This document shows positions 44,130-54,879 of a DNA stretch of 55,273 nt, piece after piece. The DNA is from Nemertoderma westbladi (lineage: Eukaryota > Xenacoelomorpha > Nemertodermatida > Nemertodermatidae). Location of the stretch: positions 1-55,273 of the forward strand of contig JAUCBJ010008610.1 of assembly GCA_032718475.1 (NCBI GenBank), written 5' to 3'. A program made the position numbers and the translations under genes. The notes beneath the pieces are model-generated. The model searched no databases. It had not been told where the DNA came from and was given only the letters and a program-made list of their open reading frames with translations. Position 1 is the first letter of the stretch. Every line of letters starts with the position of its first letter.

Positions 44130-44620
44130 ACTAGGATCGGCATGCTGCATTGCAGCTGCATTTTTAAGAATGCTGTGCCGGCTTGTCAACAAAATTACTA
44201 CTACTACTAATATCGGCATGCTGCATTGCAGCTGCATTTTTAAGAATGCTGTGCCGGCTTGTCGACAAAATTGCGCCGCCACAACTCCCTATCACCCATG
44301 ACATTTGCTAGATCATCCGCATCTTTAAGGCCAGTCTCCTTTAAGATGCGTCTCAAGAAAGTCATGGGCTGTCCACCATGCTTATTCATTCCATAAGGCT
44401 GCCAGAGTACAAGATTATGCACTGGCTGGTCCTCACGGCGAAAGCAATGTCCTGCAAAGCGGAGGCGATTTTTGTTCTAGTGTCAAGCTTGGGGGAACCA
44501 ATGAGACACCTCCAATGTTATATAGTGTCTGGTTGGAGATGTGTGCATTGTACTTGACACAATGAACCCGGAATCTGTGCTCGTGTGGCAATAGTTCTAT
44601 ATTTATGTTTATATTAGTGA
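44130..44620 (-). mobile_element. Two head-to-tail RTE-like LINE 3' ends
   Basis: On the minus strand a ~430-bp 3' fragment (NRLRFAG…, QPVHNLVLWQP…, stop, 3' UTR ending at about 44215) is followed by a short (TAG)n tract (44198-44210) and then another ~62-bp copy of only the last coding bases and 3' UTR (44134-44197). The second copy begins at TTTTGTTGACAAGCCGG, a 5' truncation. Confidence 0.88.
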
Positions 44621-45160
44621 GCAGGGCGATATCATCCGCAAAGTCGATGTCTGGATATCGGATATCGGCTACTTATGCGTTCTTGGGGTGACAGACCGAA
44701 CGTAATCAGGATCGAATGTAACATAGTTTTTACGAATCTAACGTAACCTCAATTATGTTACATTGGATCATATAACTATGTTACATTCGATCTACAAATT
44801 ACTAAGACATAAGCTCTTATGAGTTGAGCATTTTCCCTCTATGGACGGATCGAATGCTAACTTGAAGTCCACAAATAAAGAACTACAGGTCAGGAAGGTT
44901 TTTGATTCAATTCCATTAATCAATCTCCTCAGTGCTATTATCTGAGCCATATTTGATGTATTAGGGCGAAATCCATCTTGATTCTTACGCAGAAGATTCT
45001 TTGTATGAGGCCTAATTCTATATAGTATAATCTTGTTGTATATTTTGACAGCAGTGATACCACGATAATAAATGAACTGAGGAATGTTGACGACTTCCAG
45101 TACCTTCGGTCATGGATAGAGAGCAGCAGGAAAAACATCCCGTATGCGTCTGCGGATAAA
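44621..45160 (-). mobile_element. Second RTE-like family, another fragment
   Basis: Minus-strand pieces equivalent to 40200-40860: GACATCGACTTTGCGGATGA (FADD region), TTGTGGACTTCAAG, GAATCAAGATGGATTTCGCC and CCATGACCGAAGGTACTGGA. It is rearranged internally. An AATGTAACATAGTT inverted repeat lies at about 44717/44776. Confidence 0.7.
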
Positions 45161-45289
45161 TTCCACTGAATTATTATTTTGAAGTTAGCTAAGATTTATA
45201 TCAGGTGGACGGAGATGAGCAGTTAGCTCGCATTCTGTTATATTATGCAGTTATGTTCTCCATAGCGAAAAATATCAACCGACCTTAAT

Positions 45290-45385
45290 GGGCTCGAACC
45301 CGGTACCTATGTTTCAAACTTCCGGTTATATTCAGCCGGGTGTCCTAAGACCATACTGAGCTACCAGGGCGGTAGAAGATTTATT
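45290..45385 (-). mobile_element. tRNA-like SINE head
   Basis: The minus strand carries CCCTGGTAGCTCAGTATGG (A box) and GGTACCGGGTTCGAGCCC (B box). The spacing is about 20 bp too long and the arms do not fold as a normal tRNA, so it is a SINE head rather than a tRNA gene. Confidence 0.6.
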
Positions 45386-45589
45386 TCGCTATGGAGTGGT
45401 ATATCATATTTTGACCTTTACAGTCAATCATAGGAAAGTACAACGTTTATTCCCGTGCTCTGCCAGTAATGGAAACCATGCCTCAAAGAATAAGAATTCG
45501 AGCCCCAATAGGGTCGGATGATAATTTTCACTATGGAGAACATTATCATATTGTTATGTTACATTATAGATATTTAATTCGCCGTCATC

Positions 45590-46240
45590 CCACCCCACAA
45601 TAATTCAATTACTATGGAGAATCGGGAAACCTGGAAGGGTTTCATTTCCACTTTTTATAATATTTATTTATAGTATATACTTTCCCAAATAATTTTACAT
45701 AAATTAAACATTCATCGAATATGTATGTAATTTAGGCAAGACTTTGGTGAACAACTCTATAGCGATTGTATCATGACAATTTTATAATTTTTACCACAGT
45801 CTGAAATCGGACCGTACGAGCCGACGTTTGACTGTTTCCTATAAATGCATTACTCATCTAATTATTGCTATAAAGTTGTTCACCTAAAGTCTACAATAGT
45901 TTTTGTTATACTAGATTATTTGTTGTTAAGTTTAAATTTAGATATAACAATAATTTAGTAATAGTTATTACAAATGCACCAAATCCACCCCATAAAATAA
46001 ACAGACAATTAAAAAGACATAAATGCTAACTGTCTGAGAGGTCAGGCCCTCGCACCACGCAAATAACAGCTGATTACTCTCAAAAATAAAACTGTAACCT
46101 GTTCTAAAGAAATAAGTTTACTGTTTTTGGCTTTGGTAAGAATAACGTACCGCTGTAACCTGTTCCTTTCCCAAAATTGATAATTTAACATTGAGGCGAG
46201 ATATTAATTCGCTGAGACGTGATTTGCATCCAGCCCCCCA
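45590..46240 (+). repeat. Dispersed repeat (GATATTAATTCGC family), long copy
   Basis: Contains both the ATGTAATTTAGGCA…GTTCACCTAAAGT part shared with 29150-29290 and the AACAGCTGATTACTC…ATTGAGGCGAGATATTAATT part shared with 9100-9335. The two may be halves of one ~600-bp element. No gene seen in 45386-46657. Confidence 0.65.
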
Positions 46241-46657
46241 CCCCCCCTGTCTCCAAATCTACAAGTATATCCAACCATGGTTGTACTTAGGCCTACTGCA
46301 AGTTGGTGTAACAAATTTATAGAAATTGAAAATAAAAAATTTACTTCATTATTTTTGTTAGGAAGTAGTACTTATCCGCGAGATGGAGACGTGATCCATA
46401 AGTTGATTGTTCTAAAGGGATTGATAACTTCGCAGCGTTATCAACAGAGAGCTGATACTGTAAGTTGACAAAATGTAACAAAACAAATTTATTTCTCATT
46501 TTTTTTAAATATGGTAGCATTAGCATTGTTAAAATTGATATTTTTCTTGTTCACTACTTTAGCATTTAAATGCTTTATTATCTTTGTTTGCAAAATTTCA
46601 TTTGTGAATGTCATTCTCGTAGCACATGAGGGCCAGAGTCTTGAGGTAAGCATTACC

Positions 46658-47315
46658 TTATCGACATTTAGCTTTATATCTTTTGTAAACATAAACTGCC
46701 TCTCTCCTAATGTTACGACTGAAACTGAATACAATAATAGGGTTAGCTAGAAAGTCAATCATGGGTAAAAGTTGTCTCGAACTAAAGTATACTAGAAATG
46801 GTTTTTCGTATAGGAAGATGTCAAACATGTGGTAGTCTATCAATATATAGATGATACTTTGAGACAAATATGAAAACCCATAGACCATGGTAATGGTGAA
46901 AAGCATTAGAGTGATCCCAATTTGCTGTTTTTGTGTTCTGAGAATAGATTTGCTTTGGTTGGATGTAACTGATGATAAAGATGTAGCTGAAGATGTCGAA
47001 AAGCGATTATTCTCAATCAACGCTATCGGCTGACTGTTTCTTCTCATCGAGCTTATAAAACCCCCTGAAATCATGTTCAAACGCCGTTTAACATCCCTTG
47101 CAAGTTTTACAGCAATTGCCGAATACATGATAATCATAGTTGAGAAAGCACCCAGAGTTATAAACGAGAAAGTGGATAGGAAAATAGTTGGAGTTGATTG
47201 AATTGCGAGAAATACAAGACCTCCTATTACAGCGACACAGATACATATACCAATCAAAGCAGCAACAACCCGTTTACTCAATTCCCCAGTAAGTGGCCAA
47301 AATACAATTCGAAAT
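46658..47315 (-). CDS. Rhodopsin-type GPCR gene B, exon 2
   Basis: Acceptor TTTCCTTTCAG; completes Arg and reads FRIVFWPLTGELSKRVVAAL, IGICICVAVIGGLVFLA (TM4), FITLGAFSTMIIMYSAIAVK (TM5), a basic/Ser-rich third loop, KQQIGITLMLFTITMVYGFS (TM6) and LPMIDFLANPIIVFSFSRNI (TM7). It ends RYKAKCR before the stop at 46658. With exon 1 it gives a 342-residue class A receptor with DRF and NPIIV in place of DRY and NPxxY. Ligand family is unrecognised. It appears intact. Confidence 0.9.
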
Positions 47316-48076
47316 CTGAAAGGAAAATTATCATATAATTAATGAGACCCCCAGTTCCATTAAGGTCATTTTTATATATGTATGATATTATACTATCCAA
47401 AACCAATGGAGCAATGGGCACAGTGACACAGGATGATGCATGAATGTGGAGATAAACTTCTGCATTCCGGCGTATGCAAAGCAGCCAACATCTACTGTAA
47501 TGCATGTGGCTGGAAGAGCCATCTGTAGCGCTTCTCTCTTGCAACCCTGATAACTGAACCGTTGAAAAATAGTGGCGCACTAAATATTGTTTTGACCGCC
47601 AACAGCATTGCTGATATAGAAGAGTACCGGGTTGATAATGCCAAGGCTCGAACTTTGAAAGTGGCGCCAAACGCTTTAAGTGTAACTCAGAAAGAAAGGA
47701 AATTAGCCAATTAAATTGTGATGTGAAGAATGCCACACCATTCTCATGTCACATTATGACATCACAATTTTATATCGAAGGTCAAATTTTGGTCTTAAGT
47801 TGTGACGTGAAAATGTGAGGTGAAGAATTCCACGTCAAAATTAAAACGTTGTGACTTCACGTCAAATTCACAACTTTTTTAAAACACATTTTTTGCCCAT
47901 AGAAGTAATTGTCAGAAAAGTCTGTTTTGTAAATAATAGTCTATAATATCGTACAAACTCTGGCATTTTTTCCACGCCCATTGAGGCGTGATATTAATTC
48001 GCCAAGGCTGGTTTTGCGTCCAGTTTCCCCCCCCCCCCCCCCCCCCCCCCTGTCTCAATACGCCATAGAAACTTAC
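47316..48076 (-). other. GPCR B intron with repeats
   Basis: A 761-bp intron. It contains a segment with repeated GTGATGTGAAGAAT / GTGACTTCACGTC words (47715-47870), the CATTGAGGCGTGATATTAAT repeat end (about 47980-48010) and a C-run of about 22 (48028-48050). The splice sites are GTAAGT (48076) and CTTTCAG (47316). Confidence 0.7.
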
Positions 48077-48447
48077 CTGTCGCATGATAAAAGAATATAT
48101 AATCCCATAGCAAAAAACTGAAAATTGTACTTTATGAATTGGGTGTATGTCGTTAATTCTGTTGATATTTCGTAACCATCTGAAACACACAATACATGGT
48201 TGCGGTATCTGTATACTATATATAGATCTACCGGCGCGCTTATTAGAAATACCAGCATTCCTGTAACTAACATGGCGATAACGAAATAGTCCGAGTTATT
48301 GTGTGTCCGTTTACAGCGGTAGACCACAAATAGAGTTAGATTAGTGACAAATCCAATTAAAGTCATTGGTATACCGAGACCAAGCACCGCATTGTAGGTT
48401 ATTACAAGAAAGTTGTTGTTTGTTCTACATAACGTGTTATTATCCAT
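48077..48447 (-). CDS. Rhodopsin-type GPCR gene B, exon 1 (TM1-TM3)
   Basis: Starts MDNNTLCRTNNNFLVITYNA; TM1 LGIPMTLIGFVTNLTLFVVY, TM2 YFVIAMLVTGMLVFLISAPV and TM3 NFQFFAMGLYILLSCD, ending in a split Arg codon (donor GTAAGT). TM1-3 are one exon here, whereas gene A is divided after TM2. The early TM1 Asn (GFVTN) fits class A. TM2 has no obvious Asp at the usual position, as in A. About 11 kb separates the two start codons; same orientation, so likely a tandem duplicate. Confidence 0.88.
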
Positions 48448-48554
48448 TTTATTACTATGTATAGTATAATATACTTATTTATTTAATACACATAATAAGA
48501 AATCCTGATAACAAATACAAATACTTTTAATATTCGCATATCTAGGATATCGTT

Positions 48555-49034
48555 GTTTCAGTACCCGCATGGGGGCCATGGTAGTTTCCAATACAGGTAC
48601 AGGTCAATACAATTACAGGTCAGGTCAGGTATTCTAGGTCATTGATCAAGAAAACTTGCCACCTCCATGCAGCATAAAGGAGGTGCCACCTGTAGCTGCA
48701 TAGACCCTCTTACTAGGGCAAATCTGGTCCTGTAACTAGGACCCCCTTCGTTCGGGGATAAGGACGCCCTTGGTCCTGGATTAAGGACCCATATACTTGG
48801 CTGCAGGGGTATATGGCCTGACCAGGCAGATGGTGATCTACCAATGGCTGGTCAGGAGTAGAGTGTTCTCATGTCCACTCTGAGAGCACTTCACTGCGAC
48901 CTGCACCTGGCAGCAAGGGTACAGGGCATGACCCAGCAGATGAGCTGCAACAGCCAATGGTGGGTCATGTGCGCCAGAGTAGATATGGGTGATGGGCCTC
49001 ATATCTGACTCCATTGCGACACCCACCCTGTGGA
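48555..49034 (+). mobile_element. 5' untranslated region of the RTE-like LINE
   Basis: GC-richer sequence with internal repeats (CAGGTCAGGTCAGG near 48621; TGACCAGGCAGATGGTGATC and CATGACCCAGCAGATGAGCT modules) leading into the long coding region. The exact 5' boundary is not visible because no second full-length copy is in the window. Confidence 0.6.
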
Positions 49035-52000
49035 ATGGCAAACCAGGGTGTGGTATTTGCCCCGAGAGCTGACTCGGCAAAAAAGCACCCCCCAACCCCC
49101 ACTATGGATTACATTAGCAATGCGGAGGTCCGGCCACTAGAGGCCAGTGGAATTACCGGACACAATCGGCCTCACAGGCGTCAGTTAACTCCTGACCGGC
49201 TGCCTGTCTCACCCCCTACTGGAGAGAGAGCAGCCAACAATTCTTTGAGTCCCATTTCTGATGACCTTTCTGGCCCAAACCCTGGGTCACCAGGAAGGCC
49301 ATATTGTGATGGGGAGAGGGATTCTGGAGTTGGAGGCTACTCTCATGTTCCACCCCGACCAACAAAGCCATTGGTGAATCTGAGGCAAGTCACAAGACTA
49401 GCCTCAGTAAACACCCTAACACTCGGGTCCCCAATGCGACAAGGTGAGCTGACTGCCTTGGCAGATAAGCTTTCTCTTAGCGCAGTGGGTGTTCAAGAGC
49501 ACCGAATGCAGACTGGACAGACTGATGAGGTTCTGATTAAGGACATGGGGGGCGGTTGGCGACTCGCCCTCGCGTCAGCAGATAATAGTGGCAATGGTGG
49601 AATTGGTCTATTGATGAATCCAACTGCACATGCATCATTGGACAAAATAGACCAAATCTCTAACCGCATCATCCGTTGCCACTTCTCATGTTCTGGAAGA
49701 CTGGCTAAGAAGTTTCCTAAGGTGGTTCTGATTGTGTGCTACTCTCCAACTAGTGTTGCCCCTGTAGAGGAGGTGGAAAATTTCTACCACAATCTACAAG
49801 CAGCTACTGATGGAGTGGATCAGCATGCATTCTTAACATTCCTGGGAGACTTTAATGCAAGTCTGCATCAATCACCTACATCGCCCTGGGTCTATAGCAA
49901 TAGTGTTAACCGAAATTCTGTCCATCTTCAGGATTTTATCTCTGGAAATGGATTGTTTTCGGCTGGAACCCAGTTCAAGAAGCGAACTGGAAAGCTATGG
50001 ACTCATAGTGGACCCAGTGGTCACAAGTCCCAGATAGACCATATTCTGTTTCGTAGGAAATACAGGAGCTCTATACAAGACTGTAATGCATTTACACTTC
50101 GACCCTTCTCCAGTGATCACCGCTTTATTGTGGCCACGGTAAGACTTAGTCTGCGTGCTAGCAGAACAACGAAATCTGCCTTGCCGCGGCATGACTGGTC
50201 CTCTCTGTTGTAACAGCCAAGTGTGAGATCCAGCTTCACACTACAGCTGAGCAACAGGTATGAGGCTCTTGCCTCTGAGGCAGCAGATCACTGTGAGGGC
50301 TATACTGCCTTTACAGAAGCAGTTAAGTTAGCTGCTGCAGAAACAGTTCCTGAATACCCTCGAAACAGGAAAAGGGCCCCCTGGACTGACAACAAAATTC
50401 AGAAGTGCCGAAATGACCTTCATAAGGCGCAGAAAGAGTCCCGGCTCAAACAGACTACAGCGGCCAAGAATGCAGTTAAGGCTGCATCTAGGTCCCTGAA
50501 CAGGCAGTACTCTGCTAATCTACAGGAGCTATTAAGCCAACAGGTTGATGCCATCAATGATGCTGACGACAGCAGGCAATCATCCCAGGCATGGAAATCG
50601 ATCAATCTGCTTACTGGGCGGAAAAGCCAACCAACCACCAAGGTTAAGGCTGAATCACCAGCCGATCGCCTCAATGGTTGGAAAGCCCACTTTGAAAAGC
50701 TCCTCAATAATGACAGGGTATTGCCTGATAACTTTATAGAAGTAAAAGTGTCTGAGTCTGTACTCCCAGATATTCCCATTGGCGATATCTCCTTAGCAGA
50801 AGTGAAGGCTGCTGCAAAGAGCATTAAGACCAATCGTGCCAGTGGAGTAGATGGTGTTCCCCCTGAGGTCTTTAAAATACCTGAGTGTTTAAAGCTCATC
50901 TATCCCATCATAGTAGACATGTACCGAACAACAAGAGTCCCACAAGAAATGAAAACAAATAAGTTGGTGCCAGTTCCCAAGAAGGGCAACCTAACACTCT
51001 ATGGTTCTTTTCGGGGAATCTCATTGATCTCGATTGCTGTAAAGCTATACAATAGGATTCTATTAAATCGCATCAGGGATCCCATTGAGAGACTGCTCCG
51101 TGGAAATCAGAATGGGTTCCGTAAAGGTCGTGGGACCATGGAGCCCATTTTGGCACTTAGAAGGATAATTGAAGAGTTATCAAAAAAGAAAGTCAGGCAT
51201 CTGGCTGTTATCTTTGTTGACTTCTTCAAGGCCTTTGATTCAGTCTCTCGCTCACGTATGTTCAGCATACTTTCATTATATGGGATTCCTGATGAAATTA
51301 TTGCAGCAATCAGATCAGTATATGATGGTTCGACAACATTTGTGTCTACTGTTAACGGTGACACAGAACCATTTGAAGTGTTATGGGGCGTCCTCCAAGG
51401 AGACACACTTGCACCATTCTTGTTTATTATTGTGGTTGACTATGTTCTACGCATGTCCTTAGATCATTATAATGATGATGGGGTGATGATAACTCCACCT
51501 ACTGGCTCCAGAAGTCGAGGAAATCCTGCCAAGTACCTATCTGATCTAGACTTTGCTGATGACTTAGGAGTACTCTCAGAATCATTAGAGGGAGCCCAAC
51601 GGTTCCTCAGCTCATTAGAACATGCTGCTTCTAGTGTTGGTCTTTTTATTAACTCCAGAAAGACCAAAATTCTGACAGTTAACTTTGAAAGTCCTCAGCA
51701 AGTCTCTGATCGGATGAGCATAAGCTCAAAGGATGGTATGCTTGAGCATGTGGACGACTTCTGTTACCTGGGATCATGGATCCGGAAGTCAGGTGAGGAC
51801 CTTCGAATACGTAAGGGAAAGGCATGGGCTGCCTTGAATAGGCTTTCCAGGATTTGGAAGTCACCGAGAATTAATCGGAAACTTAAGGTCCGATTATTTA
51901 GAGCAGCAGTTGTTCCAGTACTCCTCTACGGGAGTCCATGCTGGGCTCTAACTGCTGAGGACACCAAATCTCTGGATGGCACATTCACAAGAATGCTACG

Positions 52001-52331
52001 CCGGGTTCATTGTGTCAAGTACAATGCACACATCTCCAACCAGACACTATATAACATTGGAGGTGTCTCATTGGTTCCCCCAAGCTTGACACTAGAATAA
52101 AATCGCCTCCGCTTTGCAGGACATTGCTTTCGCCGTGAGGACCAGCCAGTGCATAATCTTGTACTTTGGCAGCCTCATGGAGTGAATAAGCATGGTGGAC
52201 AGCCCATGACTTTCTTGAGACGCATCTTAAAGGACACTGGCCTTAAAGATGCGGATGATCTAGCAAATGTCATGGGTGATAGGGAGTTGTGGCGGTGCAA
52301 TTTTGTTGACAAGCCGGCACAGCATTCTTAA
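49035..52331 (+). mobile_element. Nearly complete RTE-like LINE ORF (endonuclease + reverse transcriptase), two premature stops
   Basis: One reading frame runs from ATG 49035 to the stop at 52329-52331 (about 1,098 codons), interrupted only by TAA at 50211 and TAA at 52098. The endonuclease (about residues 120-385) shows GVQEHRMQ, FLGDFNAS and FSSDHRFI catalytic motifs. The RT (about residues 570-900) shows VPKKGNLTLYGSFRGISLIS, VIFVDFFKAFDSV, LQGDTLAPFLF and LDFADDLGVLSE. A conserved tail (YLGSWIRKSGEDLR…, VLLYGSPCWALTAEDT) follows. The copy at 27193-29005 has CAA at the second stop, proving that stop is a point mutation. The short 3' UTR and (TAG)n tail (52364-52381) fit RTE-type elements. 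It inserted recently by similarity between copies. Confidence 0.95.
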
Positions 52332-52381
52332 AAATGCAGCTGCAATGCAGCATGCCGATCCTAGTAGTAGTAGTAGTAGTA
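52332..52381 (+). mobile_element. RTE-like LINE 3' UTR and (TAG)n tail
   Basis: AAAATGCAGCTGCAATGCAG-CATGCCGATCC then (TAG)6, identical in form to the tails at 95-144 and 28969-29005. Confidence 0.93.
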
Positions 52382-52559
52382 TCCAATAAATGACAATTTG
52401 CTGAAAAAAACTGAGAAGCTGAGAGAGGTCAAATCACCACAGTTGTTCTTATGTCCCAGTCGCTATCGGGGACCTATGTTTTTTGCAATAGCCAAAATGC
52501 GATGGTCCTAAGCGAGGTTGTTACAGTACAATGTGCTAATAATGTGGTCGTACGACCAA

Positions 52560-53178
52560 GTGGCACATTCACTGAGGTCCTAGCAGTCGTGGCACTGTGA
52601 ACCATACCGTACCATCACTGAGGTCTTAGCAGTCATGGCACTGTGAACCATACCGTACCACCACTGAGGTCTTAGCTGTCGCGGCACTGTGAACCATACC
52701 GTACCACCACTGAGGTCTTAGCAGTCGTGGCACTGTGAACCATACCGTACCACCACTGAGGTCCTAGCAGTCTTGGCACTGTGAACCATACCGTACCACC
52801 ACTGAGGTCCTAGCAGTCGTGGCACAGTGAACCATACCGTACCACCACTGAGGTCTTAGCAGTCGTGGCACTGTGAACCATACCGTACCACCACTGAGGT
52901 CTTAGCAGTCGTGGCACAGTGAACCATACCGTACCACCACTGAGGTCCTAGCAGTCGTGGCACTGTGAACCATACCGTAGCACCACTGAGGTCTTAGCAG
53001 TCGTGGCACTGTGAACCATACCGTACCACCACTGAGGTCTTAGCAGTCGTGGCACAGTGAAGCATACCGTACCACCACTGATGGCCTAGCAGTCGTGGCA
53101 CTGTGAGCCATACCGTACCACCACTGAGGTCCAAACAGCAGAGTCGTGGAACTGTGAACCATACCGTACCACCACTGA
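52560..53178. repeat. 43-bp minisatellite
   Basis: About 14 units of ACCACTGAGGTCTTAGCAGT-CGTGGCACTGTGAACCATACCGT. It begins about 180 bp after the LINE tail and ends abutting a LINE C-terminal fragment at 53180. Confidence 0.95.
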
Positions 53179-53179
53179 T

Positions 53180-53443
53180 TGTCCCAATTACCTAAAACAA
53201 AAATTCAACAGAGTACGCGATACAGACTCTTACAGTACCAGAGCTAGTGCTTCAAACTTCTACCTCCCGAATTGTAAATCCTTTGAATCTGATACTTTCT
53301 TTTTTAACGGTATTAAAAATTGGAACGCTCTGCCTAATGAAATTAAAAACCTAAATAATCAACATTCTTTTAAATCTGCAGTTAAATCTCACCTCCGTGT
53401 GCAATGTAAAAATAGGTACAATAGTCCTACAGTAAGTTATTAG
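53180..53443 (+). mobile_element. C-terminal fragment of a CR1/L2-type LINE
   Basis: An 87-codon open stretch encodes VRDTDSYSTRASASNFYLPN, then FFFNGIKNWNALPNEIKNLN and FKSAVKSHLRVQCKN, ending at TAG 53441-53443. The GIxxWNxLPxxI…FKxxLKxHL pattern is the well-known C-terminus of such LINE RT proteins. It has no start of its own. Confidence 0.85.
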
Positions 53444-54034
53444 TTTATTAATTATTTACTATTTATACTGTAATTACGTTTTTAATAAATTGTTCTGTAC
53501 ATTACATCTTTATCGTTAGCTTTATAATGAAAAATACATATTTTATCATTATTATGAATTTTTTCAGACCCCCAGACTGTCTATGTAACTTTCTACAGGA
53601 AGATAAATTTGTTGAAATTCAGGAAATTTACAATTAAGGATATACAATATTTGAATTACATCACTGAGTTACCAGCTGGACTAAATATGTCAAGTGACCA
53701 ATCAAATGAAAGCTTAATATACCCTCTTTCTCACTGCTTGATCCTCATTGGCTGTTTTCCTACTTAGGAGAAATAAGAACAGGAAATGTTATGCAGCAAA
53801 GGGTTAAACACACAATAGGTAGGGTTCTTGTGGATACAACTTCGAAACTGCATCAGTTGCTCCAATGATAAGAACTATAAATGATAAATGATAAGAATCA
53901 TTTACGGAAAATGTGGAGTAAATTTTAATATCTAAAGGTCACTAATTCAGGACATTCTAGATATTTGAACATTGTTTGTCGTGGGAGTAGTTAGTCACCG
54001 TCATACGTAGTTTGGTTTATGGAACTAAGACAAT
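53444..54034. other. AT-rich DNA; no gene seen
   Basis: No conserved coding or repeat structure recognised. Confidence 0.55.
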
Positions 54035-54298
54035 TGCCCCCCGGAGAATAACCCCCGAGGACAATTGACCCCGAGGATAATTGCCCCGAGGAGAATTGCC
54101 CCCGAGGACAATTGCCCCCGAGGACAATTGCCCCCGAGGACAATTGCCCCCGAGGACAATTGCCCCCGAGGACAATTGCCCCCGAGGACAATTGCCCCCG
54201 AGGACAATTGCCCCCGAGGACAATTGCCCCCGAGGACAATTGCCCCCGGACAATTACCCCCGAGGACAATTGCCCCGGTCTATTGCCCCCCTGGACAA
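54035..54298. repeat. 16-bp minisatellite (CCCCCGAGGACAATTG)
   Basis: About 15 units, ending in a C-run at 54301-54315. Because 16 is not a multiple of three and the unit has no stop, all three frames on both strands stay open and encode the same cyclic peptides (e.g. RTIAPEDNCPRGQLPP). Not considered coding. Confidence 0.95.
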
Positions 54299-54315
54299 AT
54301 GCCCCCCCCCCCCCC

Positions 54316-54692
54316 TCCCCAATATTTTATTTAATGAATGTATTTTTAAATCTTGAAATTCTTTGAATGTTTTCGTATGGTTTTATGAAATGCAAGTAAT
54401 AATATTAACCTAGATCAACACTTCTGAACTTTATATTTTTATGCTTTTTTTCAAATCAAAGATTTTTTCTAGAACAATTTGATTTGATCACCATTTGTAA
54501 ACTTTAAATTTTTATGTGAATTTTAAAATATGCACGATTTTTTTTCTAAAACAATTTGATTGGCTTTCTGCTAGCTATAGCTTTTTTATGACGTAATTGA
54601 ATGGCTTCAGTGCGTTAACGTTATATTTTTATTCTGATTTGTAATGAAATACTTCAGTTGGAAAATATCGAAATTATTGAGCACATAAATAA
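54316..54692. other. AT-rich DNA; no gene seen
   Basis: A diverged direct repeat is visible (ATTTTTTTTCTAGAACAATTTGATT-type words near 54465 and 54538). Nothing coding. Confidence 0.5.
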
Positions 54693-54876
54693 GGCCGCGT
54701 TCACACTACCGAGTCTAAGTCAAAAGACAAAATTTAACAAAAATAACAAGAAATTAATTTTTTTCTAGAACGCCCTTATGTAGTATATTAGGCTTATATA
54801 ATGTATTATTATTTATTATTGCTAGCTAGCTGTATTTATTTTATTTTGACTTTGAGTCGGTAGTGTGAACGCGGCC
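54693..54876. mobile_element. 184-bp Harbinger-like MITE
   Basis: Terminal inverted repeats GGCCGCGTTCACACTACCGA and its inverse TCGGTAGTGTGAACGCGGCC (about 33 bp with mismatches), flanked by TAA on both sides (54690-54692 and 54877-54879). A 3-bp TWA duplication and G-rich termini fit PIF/Harbinger elements. Confidence 0.85.
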
Positions 54877-54879
54877 TAA

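Noticed and set aside
45290-45385. Functional tRNA gene
   Set aside because: A and B boxes are present but too far apart and the arms do not pair properly; a SINE head fits better.
46277-46468. Short open frame after an ATG at 46277
   Set aside because: No similarity recognised, AT-rich, no splice context; it lies between a repeat and GPCR B's 3' end.
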